22,375 nucleotides of DNA, taken from the NCBI GenBank assembly GCA_020346205.1, contig CP070776.1, positions 1,176,526 to 1,198,900 of the forward strand, written 5' to 3'. Numbering within the stretch: the stretch's first letter is position 1; every line of letters begins with the position of its first letter. Below the pieces are notes generated by a model. It was given only the letters and a program-made list of their open reading frames with translations. It was not told where the DNA came from and made no database searches. This DNA comes from Deltaproteobacteria bacterium (GTDB taxonomy: Bacteria > Desulfobacterota > Desulfobulbia > Desulfobulbales > BM004). Both the position numbers and the translations under genes were made by a program. Shown piece by piece: positions 1-8,718 of the stretch.

Positions 1-1424
1 AATGTGACCTTGCATTCACCGATGATACTCTGCAGCGTTTTGCTGCATACGGCTGGCATGTCCAACAGGTTGAAGACGGCAATGATCTTGAAGCCATTGA
101 AAATGCATTGAACACAGCACAACATGAAACAGAACGCCCTTCCCTCATCGCTGTCCGGACATCGATTGGTTTTGGCAGCCCCAATCGCCAGGATACATCC
201 AAAGCCCATGGTGAACCTCTTGGTGATGATGAAAGAAAACTGACTAAAGAAAACCTTGGTTGGCCGCAGGAGCCGACATTTCATATTCCTGACGAGGCCC
301 TGACTCATTTCAGGGATTGCATTGATAAAGGTTTTGAGTATGAACAATCCTGGACATCCGCCTTCCGGAACTATCTGAATGATTACCCTGAAGAAGGGGC
401 TCATTTTGAGAAACAGCTTAAAGGAGAGTTGCCTCCAGGTTGGGATAAGGATATTCCTGTTTTTCCAACAGATGTCAAGGGCAAGGCAACACGTGTTACC
501 TCAGGGGTCGTACTGAACGCCATTGCCAAGAACGTCCCTGCCTTAATGGGCGGTTCGGCGGATCTTGCTCCTTCCAATAAAACCCTGATTGACAATGAAG
601 ACGGTTTTCAGGCTGATTCCTATGGCCAGCGTAACATTCATTTCGGCGTACGTGAGTTCGGTATGACAGCGGTTCTTAACGGTATGGCCCTACATGGTGG
701 CTTTATTCCTTATGGCGGCACATTTCTGATCTTCTCCGATTATATGCGCCCAGCCATACGCCTTGCCAGCCTTATGAAGCAGCACGTTATCTATGTCTTG
801 ACCCATGACAGTATAGGTCTCGGAGAAGATGGTCCGACACATCAACCTATTGAGCACCTTGCTTCACTGCGTGCCATGCCCAACCTAACGGTCCTTCGGC
901 CTGCTGATGCCAATGAAACTGCCGAAGCCTGGAAATTTGCCATCAAAAGCAACAGGGGCCCGACTATCCTGGCCCTTACCAGGCAATCCCTGCCGACTCT
1001 GGACCGTTCTGTATACGGCCCGGCGGAATTATTACACCGAGGCGCTTATGTGCTAAAAGACGTAGACACCACACCGGATGCCATTATCCTTGCAAGCGGC
1101 TCTGAAGTGAAACTTGCCCTTGAAGCTGCGGAATCCCTCGCAAAGGAAGGTGCTGCTGCAAGGGTTATCTCCATGCCGTGCTGGGAACTTTTTGATGCTC
1201 AGCCTGAGGACTACAAAAACAGCGTACTGCCAGAAAATATTCCTGTAAGGGTTGCTATTGAAGCTGGTGCTACCCAGGGCTGGCATAAATATGTTGGAAA
1301 AAGCGGTTATGTGATCGGGCTTGATCACTTTGGTGCCTCTGCTCCCATGAATGACCTGTTCACAAATTTTGGGATTACTGCAGATGCTGTTGTGCAGGCA
1401 GTAAAAAGCCTACTCCGACGGTAA
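1..1424 (+). CDS. tkt: Transketolase, C-terminal part (5' end outside window)
   Basis: Thiamine-diphosphate enzyme of the non-oxidative pentose phosphate pathway, moving two-carbon ketol units between sugar phosphates in the cytoplasm. The reading frame is open from base 3, and the visible 473 codons are the C-terminal two thirds of a protein that is usually about 660 residues. Visible family motifs are GFGSPN with a downstream HGEPLG (end of the TPP domain), [17 protein letters not shown] with the catalytic glutamate of the pyrimidine domain, and a C-terminal domain ending [11 protein letters not shown]. An apparent TTG start at 108 lies inside the conserved TPP domain and is not the real start. 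The gene is followed 8 nt later by rpiB, another pentose phosphate enzyme, so the two probably share a transcript. Identification is secure; only the 5' end is missing. Confidence 0.97.
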   Translation, partial: CDLAFTDDTLQRFAAYGWHVQQVEDGNDLEAIENALNTAQHETERPSLIAVRTSIGFGSPNRQDTSKAHGEPLGDDERKLTKENLGWPQEPTFHIPDEALTHFRDCIDKGFEYEQSWTSAFRNYLNDYPEEGAHFEKQLKGELPPGWDKDIPVFPTDVKGKATRVTSGVVLNAIAKNVPALMGGSADLAPSNKTLIDNEDGFQADSYGQRNIHFGVREFGMTAVLNGMALHGGFIPYGGTFLIFSDYMRPAIRLASLMKQHVIYVLTHDSIGLGEDGPTHQPIEHLASLRAMPNLTVLRPADANETAEAWKFAIKSNRGPTILALTRQSLPTLDRSVYGPAELLHRGAYVLKDVDTTPDAIILASGSEVKLALEAAESLAKEGAAARVISMPCWELFDAQPEDYKNSVLPENIPVRVAIEAGATQGWHKYVGKSGYVIGLDHFGASAPMNDLFTNFGITADAVVQAVKSLLRR

Positions 1425-1432
1425 TATCACTC

Positions 1433-1888
1433 ATGATGATCGCACTCGGTACTGATCATGGTGGCTTCCATCTGAAAAGCACTGTAATTAATGCTATCAC
1501 CTCGGCAGGGCATGAAGTTCTTGACCTGGGTACCTTTGACGAAACACCTGTGGATTATCCTGATTATGCAAAATCAGTTGCTGATGCAGTTATGAGCAAG
1601 CGCTGTGACCGAGGCATATTAATATGCGGCAGCGGCGTTGGCGCCTGTGTTGCTGCAAATAAGATTGTCGGCATCCGTGCCGGCCTGTGCCATGATACCT
1701 ATTCGGCCCATCAGGGAGTTGAGCACGACGATATGAATATTCTTTGTCTTGGTGCCCGAATAGTTGGTCAGGCTTTAGCTCAAGAACTGGTCAAAGCCTT
1801 CCTGGCAGCAAGCTTTACCGCCGAAGTCAGGCACAAACGCCGTTTGGAAAAGGTTTCAGCTCTGGAAAAATCACTCCAACATGAATAG
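1433..1888 (+). CDS. rpiB: Ribose-5-phosphate isomerase B (RpiB/LacAB family)
   Basis: Interconverts ribulose 5-phosphate and ribose 5-phosphate in the pentose phosphate pathway. The 151-residue product has the usual RpiB length. It has the N-terminal ALGTDHGG phosphate/substrate motif, VDYPDYA, and [14 protein letters not shown] with the catalytic cysteine, followed by [13 protein letters not shown] and [10 protein letters not shown]. Two consecutive ATG codons (1433 and 1436) could start it; no clear Shine-Dalgarno is visible, consistent with translation coupled to tkt, which ends 8 nt upstream. Its last 8 nt overlap the start of the ion channel gene, suggesting coupling to that gene too. 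LacA/LacB galactose-6-phosphate isomerases belong to the same superfamily, but the tkt neighbour favours RpiB. Confidence 0.95.
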   Translation: MMIALGTDHGGFHLKSTVINAITSAGHEVLDLGTFDETPVDYPDYAKSVADAVMSKRCDRGILICGSGVGACVAANKIVGIRAGLCHDTYSAHQGVEHDDMNILCLGARIVGQALAQELVKAFLAASFTAEVRHKRRLEKVSALEKSLQHE

Positions 1889-2699
1889 TGATCCCCAAAA
1901 TCGATCCTCGTGGAAAAAAAACCTCCATGCTGTAATTTTTGAGGCAGAAACTCCTGCTGGCAAGTGGTTCGACATAATCCTCATTTTCAGCATTCTTGCC
2001 AGTGTAATAGCTGTCATGCTTGACAGTATCAGCAGTGTCAATACATCATACGGTCATATCCTAATTTCCATTGAATGGTTTTTTACCATTATATTCACTA
2101 TTGAATATGTCCTGCGTCTTATCTGTGTTGGCCGTCCTCTTCTTTATGCCACAAGTTTTTTCGGTGTAGTAGATCTGTTGGCCATTATCCCGACCTATAT
2201 AAGTCTCTTTATTCCTGGCAGCGAATACCTGCTCGTCGTACGCATCTTAAGGATATTAAGGATTTTCAGGGTTCTCAAGCTTGTACAGTTTATGAAAGAG
2301 GCCCTTTTGCTGATGCGGGCTCTGCGGGCCAGTGCCAGAAAAATAATCGTTTTTCTATTTACTGTTCTGACTCTGGTTGTAATTTTAGGATCGTTTATGT
2401 ACCTGATTGAAGGTGTGGAAAACGGTTTTACCAGCATACCACGGTCTGTGTACTGGGCAATTGTTACCCTGACAACTGTCGGCTATGGAGACATATCGCC
2501 ACAAACGAGTCTGGGGCAGATACTCGCCGCATTCATTATGATCCTGGGTTACAGTATCATAGCCGTGCCCACGGGTATCGTTACAGTTGAACTTTCCCAG
2601 GCTTCTATCAAAAAAGCCACACGATCTTGCAGTGACTGCAGCGCAGAAGGCCATGACAGTGATGCGGAATTCTGTAAGTACTGTGGAGCAAAGCTCTAG
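1881..2699 (+). CDS. Six-TM voltage-gated-type potassium channel with C-terminal zinc ribbon
   Basis: Probable K+-selective inner-membrane channel of the Kv/KvAP type, 272 residues. Hydrophobic segments fit S1 (about 28-48), S2 (60-82), S3 (90-110), S5 (154-176) and S6 (211-238). S4 (119-137) carries basic residues every third position (R121, R124, R127, R130, K133), the signature of a voltage sensor. The selectivity filter is T199-V-G-Y-G-D204. The C-terminus ends in two CxxC pairs (C250/C253 and C265/C268), a zinc-ribbon-like tail in place of an RCK or cyclic-nucleotide domain. The ATG overlaps the rpiB stop by 8 nt. Channel type is clear from filter and S4; gating stimulus and physiological role are not visible. 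Confidence 0.9.
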   Translation: MNSDPQNRSSWKKNLHAVIFEAETPAGKWFDIILIFSILASVIAVMLDSISSVNTSYGHILISIEWFFTIIFTIEYVLRLICVGRPLLYATSFFGVVDLLAIIPTYISLFIPGSEYLLVVRILRILRIFRVLKLVQFMKEALLLMRALRASARKIIVFLFTVLTLVVILGSFMYLIEGVENGFTSIPRSVYWAIVTLTTVGYGDISPQTSLGQILAAFIMILGYSIIAVPTGIVTVELSQASIKKATRSCSDCSAEGHDSDAEFCKYCGAKL

Positions 2700-2720
2700 T
2701 TTCCAACAAACATACAGATA

Positions 2721-3410
2721 ATGACTGAGAATTCCTTAAAAACAGAATGTGATCGCTGCGGAACCTGTTGCGAAAAAGGTGGACCTGCCCTGCACCAGGA
2801 GGACAGGGTGCTTCTACAGGAAAATTGGTTAAACCCCGATCATCTCATTACCATCAGAAAGGGAGAGCCTGTTTTTTCCCTAGATTCTAAAGATCCGGCA
2901 CCGGCCCAATCTGAGTTAGTGAAGATCAAAGGCAAAGGAAGCACATGGACCTGTATCTTCTTTCAGGAAAATGAGGCATCCTGCTCTATATACGAACACA
3001 GGCCACTTGAATGTTCCTTGCTGAAATGCTGGGATACTTTGGCTCTGGAAAAAGTTTCCGGCAGAAATCTCTTAAGCCGTTATGACATTATCGCACCTTA
3101 TGATCCGGTACTCCCATTTATAAAAACTCATGAAGAGAAATGTTCACTGGATAAACTGGATTTGCTGTTTTCTGAACTGAGCAGTGAAGATACTCAAAAT
3201 CAGGCAATAACTCTTTTGACAACCCTGGTAAATACTGATTTATCAATTCGGTCACAGGCCTATACAAAATTTCATTTCAGTCTCGATCTTGAACTTTTCT
3301 ACTTTGGCCGTCCTCTATTTAAGATTTTGGAGCAATTTGGCATTAAAACCCATGAGAAAAATGGTAATTGCATCCTCTCTTTACAATCATCATTTGTGAA
3401 ATGGGCCTAA
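2721..3410 (+). CDS. YkgJ/UPF0153-type cysteine-cluster protein
   Basis: 229-residue soluble protein of the YkgJ family, annotated elsewhere as putative zinc- or iron-chelating or Fe-S cluster proteins. It starts with a cysteine cluster C10-x2-C13-x2-C16-C17 and continues with a second set of cysteines in a CSIYEHRPLEC segment followed by LLKCWD, the usual second half of the family motif. No signal peptide or TM segment is seen. The C-terminal half (about 150-229) has no recognised motif. It lies 21 nt after the channel gene and 2 nt before the diguanylate cyclase gene, so it is probably part of the same transcript. Bound metal and function are unknown; family assignment is fairly sure. Confidence 0.8.
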   Translation: MTENSLKTECDRCGTCCEKGGPALHQEDRVLLQENWLNPDHLITIRKGEPVFSLDSKDPAPAQSELVKIKGKGSTWTCIFFQENEASCSIYEHRPLECSLLKCWDTLALEKVSGRNLLSRYDIIAPYDPVLPFIKTHEEKCSLDKLDLLFSELSSEDTQNQAITLLTTLVNTDLSIRSQAYTKFHFSLDLELFYFGRPLFKILEQFGIKTHEKNGNCILSLQSSFVKWA

Positions 3411-3412
3411 CA

Positions 3413-4696
3413 ATGACTCAAGTCAAACCTATAGAAACAGGTCAGCAAAGTTTTTCAAGTCAGGGTTATATAAAAAAGTACCTGACGATTATCTCCATAA
3501 TTTTCTGTCTGACTCTTCTTGGGGTTTTCATTGGTTTTAATTCCCGAGCCAACTTCCTTATCAAGGAGCAACTTCTCAAACAGGCGAGAGCATATACTAA
3601 GGAGGTAACACTCCTTCGAGGATGGATCGCTGATCACGGAGGTGTATATGTTAAAAAGAGACCCGGTATCAGTGAAAATCCATACCTCAAGGATATTAAA
3701 GGCGTAAAAACAACTATTGTTGATGTGGATAAGGAAATATATATTTTGAAAAACCCAGCCATGGCCACACGAGAAATTTCCGAACTGGCCAGTGAGGAAA
3801 GAATATTTTCCTTCCATATTACAAGCCTTAAACCGATTAACCCTAAGAATAGTCCGGATGCGTTTGAAACAGAAGCCCTCAAAGATTTTCAATCAATTAA
3901 TACTAGTGAAGCTTATCAACTTATAACCGAGGGAGATGAATCTGTTTTTCGTTATATAATTCCCCTGCCAGTGAAAAAATCCTGCCTGAAGTGTCATGGG
4001 GCCCAGGGTTACAAGGTTGGAGATATACGCGGTGGCATTAGTGTTTCCATTCCAGCCTCTGATATAATTAACCAGATAAGGACCAGTAAAATTTATATTG
4101 TTGTTTTTGCAATTTCCCTTCTCATTGCGCTCACCTTGATTATCCTTTTTATTTCAAACCAACTTATAAGTGAATTGCGTAATGCTGAAAAACGTTTATA
4201 TGAAATGGCCACGCGCGATTTTCTGACCGGTCTGCTTAACAGAAGAGAGGGGTTACGCAGATTTCGGGAAGAAATTTCTAAAAGCCGTAGAACCAACCAA
4301 CCACTGACGGCAATAATTCTTGATATTGATCATTTTAAAAATGTTAATGATACATACGGACACCTTGTTGGTGACAAGGTATTACAGCATTTGGGGGATA
4401 CACTCATGCCGGTTCTGCGTGATTACGATATATTCTGCCGTTACGGAGGAGAGGAGTTTTTTCTAATTTTGCCCAACACGGAACTTAACACTGGTATAGA
4501 GATAGCCGAGAGGTTACGTTCAAGAATTGAAGTAAGCAAATATTTGATAGACAGGGAGACTGCTGTAACAATGACCATCAGCCTTGGAGTTGCCCAGCTT
4601 GCAGAAAACGAGAAAGACAACAGCCTAATTTATCGTGTTGACCAAGCTCTATACAATGCCAAGGAAAATGGTCGAAATCGTGTAAGTTTTTCTTGA
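3413..4696 (+). CDS. Membrane diguanylate cyclase with DUF3365/Tll0287-like heme sensor domain
   Basis: Predicted to make cyclic di-GMP from two GTP. From the chosen ATG at 3413 it has 427 residues: TM helix (about 23-42), periplasmic DUF3365/Tll0287-like domain with a covalent-heme motif C191-L-K-C194-H195, second TM helix (about 227-250), then a C-terminal GGDEF domain. The active site is G345-G-E-E-F349, an accepted active variant, and an RxxD inhibition site (R336-D339) lies the expected five residues upstream, so product feedback is likely. In-frame upstream starts at 3368 and 3401 overlap the preceding gene; 3413 leaves a 2-nt gap. The heme domain implies sensing of a redox signal or small gas in the periplasm, but the ligand is inference. 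No EAL or HD-GYP domain is attached. Confidence 0.92.
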   Translation: MTQVKPIETGQQSFSSQGYIKKYLTIISIIFCLTLLGVFIGFNSRANFLIKEQLLKQARAYTKEVTLLRGWIADHGGVYVKKRPGISENPYLKDIKGVKTTIVDVDKEIYILKNPAMATREISELASEERIFSFHITSLKPINPKNSPDAFETEALKDFQSINTSEAYQLITEGDESVFRYIIPLPVKKSCLKCHGAQGYKVGDIRGGISVSIPASDIINQIRTSKIYIVVFAISLLIALTLIILFISNQLISELRNAEKRLYEMATRDFLTGLLNRREGLRRFREEISKSRRTNQPLTAIILDIDHFKNVNDTYGHLVGDKVLQHLGDTLMPVLRDYDIFCRYGGEEFFLILPNTELNTGIEIAERLRSRIEVSKYLIDRETAVTMTISLGVAQLAENEKDNSLIYRVDQALYNAKENGRNRVSFS

Positions 4697-4771
4697 AATT
4701 ATTTAAAATTCCATCTGATATATTTTTTCTGTTAGACAAGAACTTTGAAATAGAATCTGGACCAAGTGAGC

Positions 4772-5506
4772 ATGAAACTCAAAACCGTTGGCGTCAAGGA
4801 TATAAAATTCCCTGTATCCATTAGAGAAAAAAATGGCACCCTGCAGGAAACAGTGGCAAGTATAAGCCTGCAGGCAGATATCCCCAAGCTGTATAGGGAA
4901 ACATGTGTCTCTACATTCATCGCTGTTCTCAATAAACATCAGGAAGACATGAGCGTAAAGATACTTGCCAAGCTGCTTTCAGAAGTTCAGGATGAACTCC
5001 AGGCAGAGGCAGCCCATCTCGAGATGACTTTTCCTTATTTTATTGAAAAGAAAGCGCCCGTGACCTTAACAAGCAGTTTAATGGAATACCCCTGTCGATT
5101 TACAGGCAGTGTCGGCAAGGACGAAGACTTCATGCTTTCTGTCTGGGTTCCGGTTACAACCCTCTGTCCCTGCTCAAAGGAAATAAGCTCAGGTGGAGCT
5201 CATAACCAGAGGGCAGAGGTAAATCTTAATGTTAAATACACTGGTTTTATCTGGCTTGAAGATTTGATCGACCTTGTTGAATCAGCAGCATCAAGCCAGG
5301 TTTATGCCTTGCTGAAAAGGCCTGATGAAAAATATGTTACTGAACAGGCATATGAAAATCCCATGTTTGTAGAGGATGTTGTTCGCAGGGTCGCTGAACT
5401 AGCCAAGAAGCATGATGATATCTACTGGTTTTCGGTGAGTGCAGAAAGTTTTGAATCAATTCATAAACACAGCGCTTATGCCTATGTTAACAGCATTGAA
5501 CTTTAA
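4772..5506 (+). CDS. folE2: GTP cyclohydrolase FolE2 (GCYH-IB)
   Basis: Converts GTP to 7,8-dihydroneopterin triphosphate, the first step of folate and other pterin/queuosine pathways. It is the type IB enzyme, known for flexible metal use, in contrast to zinc-dependent FolE. Seen here: the family motif TLCPCSKEIS with the putative catalytic cysteine C132, GAHNQR, and the C-terminal ESIHKHSAYAYV segment with its conserved histidines. Length from ATG 4772 is 244 residues; the N-terminus is shorter than in many homologues, starting directly at KTVGVKDIKFPV. A GTG at 4766 would add only two residues. The start lies 75 nt after the diguanylate cyclase stop; no clear promoter or Zur-like site was found in that gap. 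Identification is strong. Confidence 0.93.
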   Translation: MKLKTVGVKDIKFPVSIREKNGTLQETVASISLQADIPKLYRETCVSTFIAVLNKHQEDMSVKILAKLLSEVQDELQAEAAHLEMTFPYFIEKKAPVTLTSSLMEYPCRFTGSVGKDEDFMLSVWVPVTTLCPCSKEISSGGAHNQRAEVNLNVKYTGFIWLEDLIDLVESAASSQVYALLKRPDEKYVTEQAYENPMFVEDVVRRVAELAKKHDDIYWFSVSAESFESIHKHSAYAYVNSIEL

Positions 5507-5562
5507 GATTTAAGTCACTATAATTAATTTATTAATTTCTGAAATTTATCTGCAGAATCATA

Positions 5563-5591
5563 TTGACTTAACAGGGAAACAGGAATATTTT
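5563..5591 (+). promoter_or_regulatory. Sigma70-type promoter for the PilZ gene
   Basis: TTGACT (5563-5568) and TATTTT (5586-5591) are separated by exactly 17 nt. The start would fall near 5598, about 45 nt before the PilZ ATG. Read by eye only. Confidence 0.5.
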
Positions 5592-5642
5592 TAGATACAT
5601 ATATGCTTTACATGAATTGCAGCCATTAATAGGAATGTCATC

Positions 5643-6125
5643 ATGCCAGCAAGCAAAGACTCCAAAACTTATGTCAGACCTGACAATACAGCTGTTATAA
5701 CCTGTCCGCATTGCGGTCTCCAAAAATCCGTCCCGGTGGAATCTTTCAAGGGTTCAAAGTCCACAGTTAAAATTAAATGCGGCTGTAAAAATGTTTTTAC
5801 CGTCAATCTCGAATTCCGCAAAAGAGTACGCAAAAGAACAAGCCTGAAAGGATCCTATACAAATCACTCTCAAAGGAACAAACGTGGCAGTATTACCATC
5901 AGAAATATTTCAGTGGACGGTCTGGAATTTTCAAGTATGGATGTCCAAACTTTTAAAGTGGATGACGAACTTACCGTCGAATTTACTCTTGATGATGATC
6001 AACGGTCTGAAATAACAAAAGAGGTTATAGTCAGGGATGTACGCAAAACCTCCGTGGGATGTGAGTTTGAGAGATCCGGTGAGTTTGCCTTTGACGGACC
6101 ATTGGGATTTTATATCATGTCGTGA
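5643..6125 (+). CDS. PilZ-domain c-di-GMP receptor with N-terminal zinc-ribbon-like motif
   Basis: 160-residue soluble protein. Residues 1-50 carry paired cysteines (C21-x2-C24 and C46-x-C48) that look like a small zinc ribbon. The rest fits a PilZ domain: the arginine-rich switch FRKRVRKR (R59 to R65) supplies RxxxR, and N88-I-S90-V-D-G93 matches the (D/N)xSxxG motif. Both signature motifs for c-di-GMP binding are therefore present. The family usually transmits c-di-GMP levels to motility, polysaccharide or transcription targets by protein contact; the partner here cannot be told from the sequence. It has its own candidate promoter and lies 136 nt after folE2. It may read the product of the diguanylate cyclase encoded 1 kb upstream, which is inference. 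Confidence 0.85.
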   Translation: MPASKDSKTYVRPDNTAVITCPHCGLQKSVPVESFKGSKSTVKIKCGCKNVFTVNLEFRKRVRKRTSLKGSYTNHSQRNKRGSITIRNISVDGLEFSSMDVQTFKVDDELTVEFTLDDDQRSEITKEVIVRDVRKTSVGCEFERSGEFAFDGPLGFYIMS

Positions 6126-6253
6126 ATTTTAAAAATAGATAACCTCACGATTCTTCACAACAATTCTCCCTTAATAACTCGTTTATACTCCCATTTATTG
6201 CAACATAAGTATCTCTTTAGGGCCTATAAATTATCTCAATATCAGGTGGCAAA

Positions 6254-7369
6254 ATGAACAAACATCTTGTACTTGTCGGTGGTGGGCATGCGCATATGGT
6301 GACCCTTAAGAACCTGCACACTTTTATTGACAAAGGGCATAAAGTTACCGTCATTGGCCCATCACTATACCACTATTATTCAGGTATGGGACCTGGCATG
6401 CTAAGCCGCACCTATTCACCTGATGATATCCGTTTTGCCACCGAACATGTGGTCACCAAACAGGGGGGGGATTTTATTCTGGACAAAGTAACAAGCATCA
6501 GTGCCGAGAATAAAACTGTTTATATGGAGTCGGGAGACTCAATTAATTATGATGTCCTTTCTTTCAATGCAGGGAGCTATGTTCCCTGGGATCAGGTAAA
6601 AGGAGAACAGGCTGATATATTCTCTGTAAAACCAATTGAGACCCTGTTGCAGGCGCAGGCTAGAATCGAGGAACTTGTTTCCCTGAAGAAAATAACCGTC
6701 GGTATTGTAGGCGGTGGCCCTTCTTCTCTTGAAGTAGCCGGCAACATCTGGCAGCTGGCCAGGGATAAGGGAAAATTTATGCCTGAGATCATTATTTTTG
6801 CAGGCAGTAAACTAATGTCCCGTTTTCCTGAGAAAATAAGGACTATGGCATACAAATCTTTAAGAAAACGTGGCATCAAAATTATTGAACAGGATTATTC
6901 GAAGGAAGTCCGATCCGGCAAAATTACCCTTGAATCAGGCGCTGTTCATGAAGTTGATGTCATATTTCTGGCGGTTGGTGTAAAACCTTCAACAATATTT
7001 AAGGAATCCGGCCTTCCTATTGGCCCGGATGGAGGTCTACTGGTTAACAAGTATCTGCAATGCACCGAACATCCTGAAATTTTCGGCGGCGGTGATTGTA
7101 TTTACTTCCAGGATCAACCGCTTGACAAGGTCGGGGTTTATGCAGTTCGTGAAAATCCCATCCTCTACCACAATCTGATGGCTACCCTTGAGGGCGGCGA
7201 ACTGCATCCGTTTGAGCCAGGCGGTTCTTACCTGCTTATTTTCAACGTTGGTGGAGGCAAAGGCATACTGGGGAAAAATTCTCTCATGTTTGACGGTTGG
7301 CTGGCCTTTTGGATCAAGGATTATATCGACAGGAAATTCATGAGAGAATTCCACGAAATGGAAAAATAA
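6254..7369 (+). CDS. FAD/NAD(P)-dependent pyridine nucleotide-disulfide-type oxidoreductase (NDH-2/SQR-like, SelD-associated type)
   Basis: 371-residue flavoprotein. The N-terminal FAD-binding Rossmann motif VGGGHAH is at 8-14, the second NAD(P)-binding motif GIVGGGPSSLE at 150-160, and the C-terminal FAD motif GGGDC at 278-282. The GGGHAH start followed by YYSGMGPG resembles the NDH-2-like proteins that are fused or linked to selenophosphate synthetase in other bacteria, a group with no settled substrate and suggested to act in sulfur or selenium metabolism. No classical redox-active CxxxxC disulfide is visible near the first Rossmann fold, so it is not a typical disulfide reductase. The start is set by AGGTGG at 6244-6249 upstream of the ATG. 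The C-terminal segment FDGWLAFWIKDYID could be a membrane-associating amphipathic stretch. It is convergent with the next gene. Confidence 0.82.
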   Translation: MNKHLVLVGGGHAHMVTLKNLHTFIDKGHKVTVIGPSLYHYYSGMGPGMLSRTYSPDDIRFATEHVVTKQGGDFILDKVTSISAENKTVYMESGDSINYDVLSFNAGSYVPWDQVKGEQADIFSVKPIETLLQAQARIEELVSLKKITVGIVGGGPSSLEVAGNIWQLARDKGKFMPEIIIFAGSKLMSRFPEKIRTMAYKSLRKRGIKIIEQDYSKEVRSGKITLESGAVHEVDVIFLAVGVKPSTIFKESGLPIGPDGGLLVNKYLQCTEHPEIFGGGDCIYFQDQPLDKVGVYAVRENPILYHNLMATLEGGELHPFEPGGSYLLIFNVGGGKGILGKNSLMFDGWLAFWIKDYIDRKFMREFHEMEK

Positions 7370-7417
7370 ATATAATTCTTTCTCCCGGCTTCTTCTCAAT
7401 AATCAGTTTTAGATGTT

Positions 7418-8431
7418 CTATCGATATTCGGTCCTGCTCATTAGCTCAATTGCTGTGTCACGATTTTTACCTGACTGGCTTATATTATCTGTATTTTGTT
7501 TAAAATCTCCCCATGCTTGAACTTGAGCATTTGGTTCCACATTCGGTTTAACCGGATATTCCATATTGGAGTCCGCAAACAATTTCTGTGCCTTCTCAGA
7601 AGACAGCCAGTTCAAGAGTCTGACTGCATGCTCCTTGTTCTTGGCATTTTTCATAATTCCTGCCCCAGAAATATCTACGATCACACCACCTTCAGTTTCA
7701 CCTTGATTAGGCCAGAACAGTCCGACAGGTATACTTGGCTTCTTCTTAAGCATTCTAGCCAGATAATAATGGTTAACAATACCTACATCACATTGCCCAT
7801 CCATAATAGCCATTATGACCTCAGTATCTTTTTTGTATGGCTCGTTAGCAAGATTCTGTACCCAGCCTTTGATGATTTTTTCTGTATCATCAACGCCATT
7901 TCTCGTTATCATCATTGCCACAAGTGACCGGTTATATACTTTCTTTGAGGTTCTGAGACAAAGTTTATTCTTCCATTTTGGCTTTGCAAGGTCTTCGTAA
8001 GTGGAAAGTTCTGAAGGGTCAACCCGTTCTGAGCTATAAATAATTGTCCGTGCCCGCTTCGACAGCCCGAACCAGTGATTCTGAGGGTCACGCAGATGTT
8101 CTGGTATATTTTTACTGAGAGTGTCAGAATCAATTGGCTGAAAGAGACCTGCCTGTGTAGCTTTCCAAAGGCTTCCTGCATCAACAGTTATGAGCATATC
8201 TGCAGGAGATTTCTCACCCTCCTTTTCAAGCCTCTCCAGCAGTTCATCAATCTTTCCAGTCACTAATTTAATGTTAATGCCTGTTTTCAGCGAAAATGAA
8301 TTAAAAGGTTTTTTTGTCAGGGCCTTGCCTCTTGCAGAGTATACCACTATCTCCTGTGCGATGACTCCTTCGGCTAAAGAACAAAATAATAATATTACAA
8401 CAAGTATAAATAATATTTTTTTGTTAAACAT
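7418..8431 (-). CDS. Periplasmic iron-type ABC transporter substrate-binding protein (FbpA/FutA-like)
   Basis: 337-residue class II periplasmic binding protein. An N-terminal signal peptide (basic MFNKK, hydrophobic core, likely cleavage after about residue 25 before QEIVVYSARG) sends it to the periplasm. VYSARG at the mature start, the YSSERVDPSELSTYEDLAKPKW segment and a paired-tyrosine NHYYLARM motif match FbpA/FutA ferric-iron binders, where tyrosines coordinate Fe(III). GGAGG just upstream of the ATG on the minus strand fixes the start. No permease or ATPase gene is adjacent, so it is an orphan here and its partners must lie elsewhere. A Fur box was looked for upstream and not found by eye. 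Iron as ligand is family knowledge, not shown here. Confidence 0.88.
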   Translation of the reverse strand: MFNKKILFILVVILLFCSLAEGVIAQEIVVYSARGKALTKKPFNSFSLKTGINIKLVTGKIDELLERLEKEGEKSPADMLITVDAGSLWKATQAGLFQPIDSDTLSKNIPEHLRDPQNHWFGLSKRARTIIYSSERVDPSELSTYEDLAKPKWKNKLCLRTSKKVYNRSLVAMMITRNGVDDTEKIIKGWVQNLANEPYKKDTEVIMAIMDGQCDVGIVNHYYLARMLKKKPSIPVGLFWPNQGETEGGVIVDISGAGIMKNAKNKEHAVRLLNWLSSEKAQKLFADSNMEYPVKPNVEPNAQVQAWGDFKQNTDNISQSGKNRDTAIELMSRTEYR

Positions 8432-8472
8432 TATCAGCCTCCATTTAAATAAATTTTTAAGAGCAATTAACG

Positions 8473-8478
8473 ATTATA
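8473..8478 (-). promoter_or_regulatory. Possible -10 element for the substrate-binding protein gene
   Basis: A perfect TATAAT on the minus strand lies about 42 bp upstream of the ATG. No good -35 box was found at 16-18 nt, so an activator or chance match is possible. Confidence 0.3.
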
Positions 8479-8578
8479 TATTCATCACTTGTTATTAAAA
8501 TTGTTCTTCAGCTTTCGTGGGTTCCATAATTATCAAACGTAAAAAAGGTTAACCTCTGTATTTATGCAAGAAGTAAAC

Positions 8579-8601
8579 CAGTTTAACAGAATGTTAAACT
8601 G
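8579..8601. repeat. Inverted repeat, 9-bp arms
   Basis: CAGTTTAAC (8579-8587) and GTTAAACTG (8593-8601) are perfect inverted arms around a 5-nt loop. No T-tract follows on either strand, so it is an operator or RNA hairpin rather than a terminator. Confidence 0.6.
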
Positions 8602-8683
8602 ACAACGCCGAACTAATAAATTTTTGCCTTAAAGGAAAATTTTTTAGAAAAAAATCGTTAACTGATAAATTATTCTTTGGAAA

Positions 8684-8712
8684 ATGATAAAATCATCTGA
8701 CAATATTTGTCA
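8684..8712. repeat. Two adjacent short palindromes
   Basis: ATGAT-AAA-ATCAT (8684-8696) is followed one base later by TGACAA-TAT-TTGTCA (8698-8712). Both are perfect inverted repeats with 3-nt centres, the size of typical repressor or activator sites. No promoter is evident beside them. Confidence 0.5.
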
Positions 8713-8718
8713 CAAATT

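Noticed and set aside
3455..3892. Minus-strand open frames of 145 and 82 codons inside the diguanylate cyclase gene
   Set aside because: Antisense to a well-supported gene, no ribosome site and no recognisable motif.
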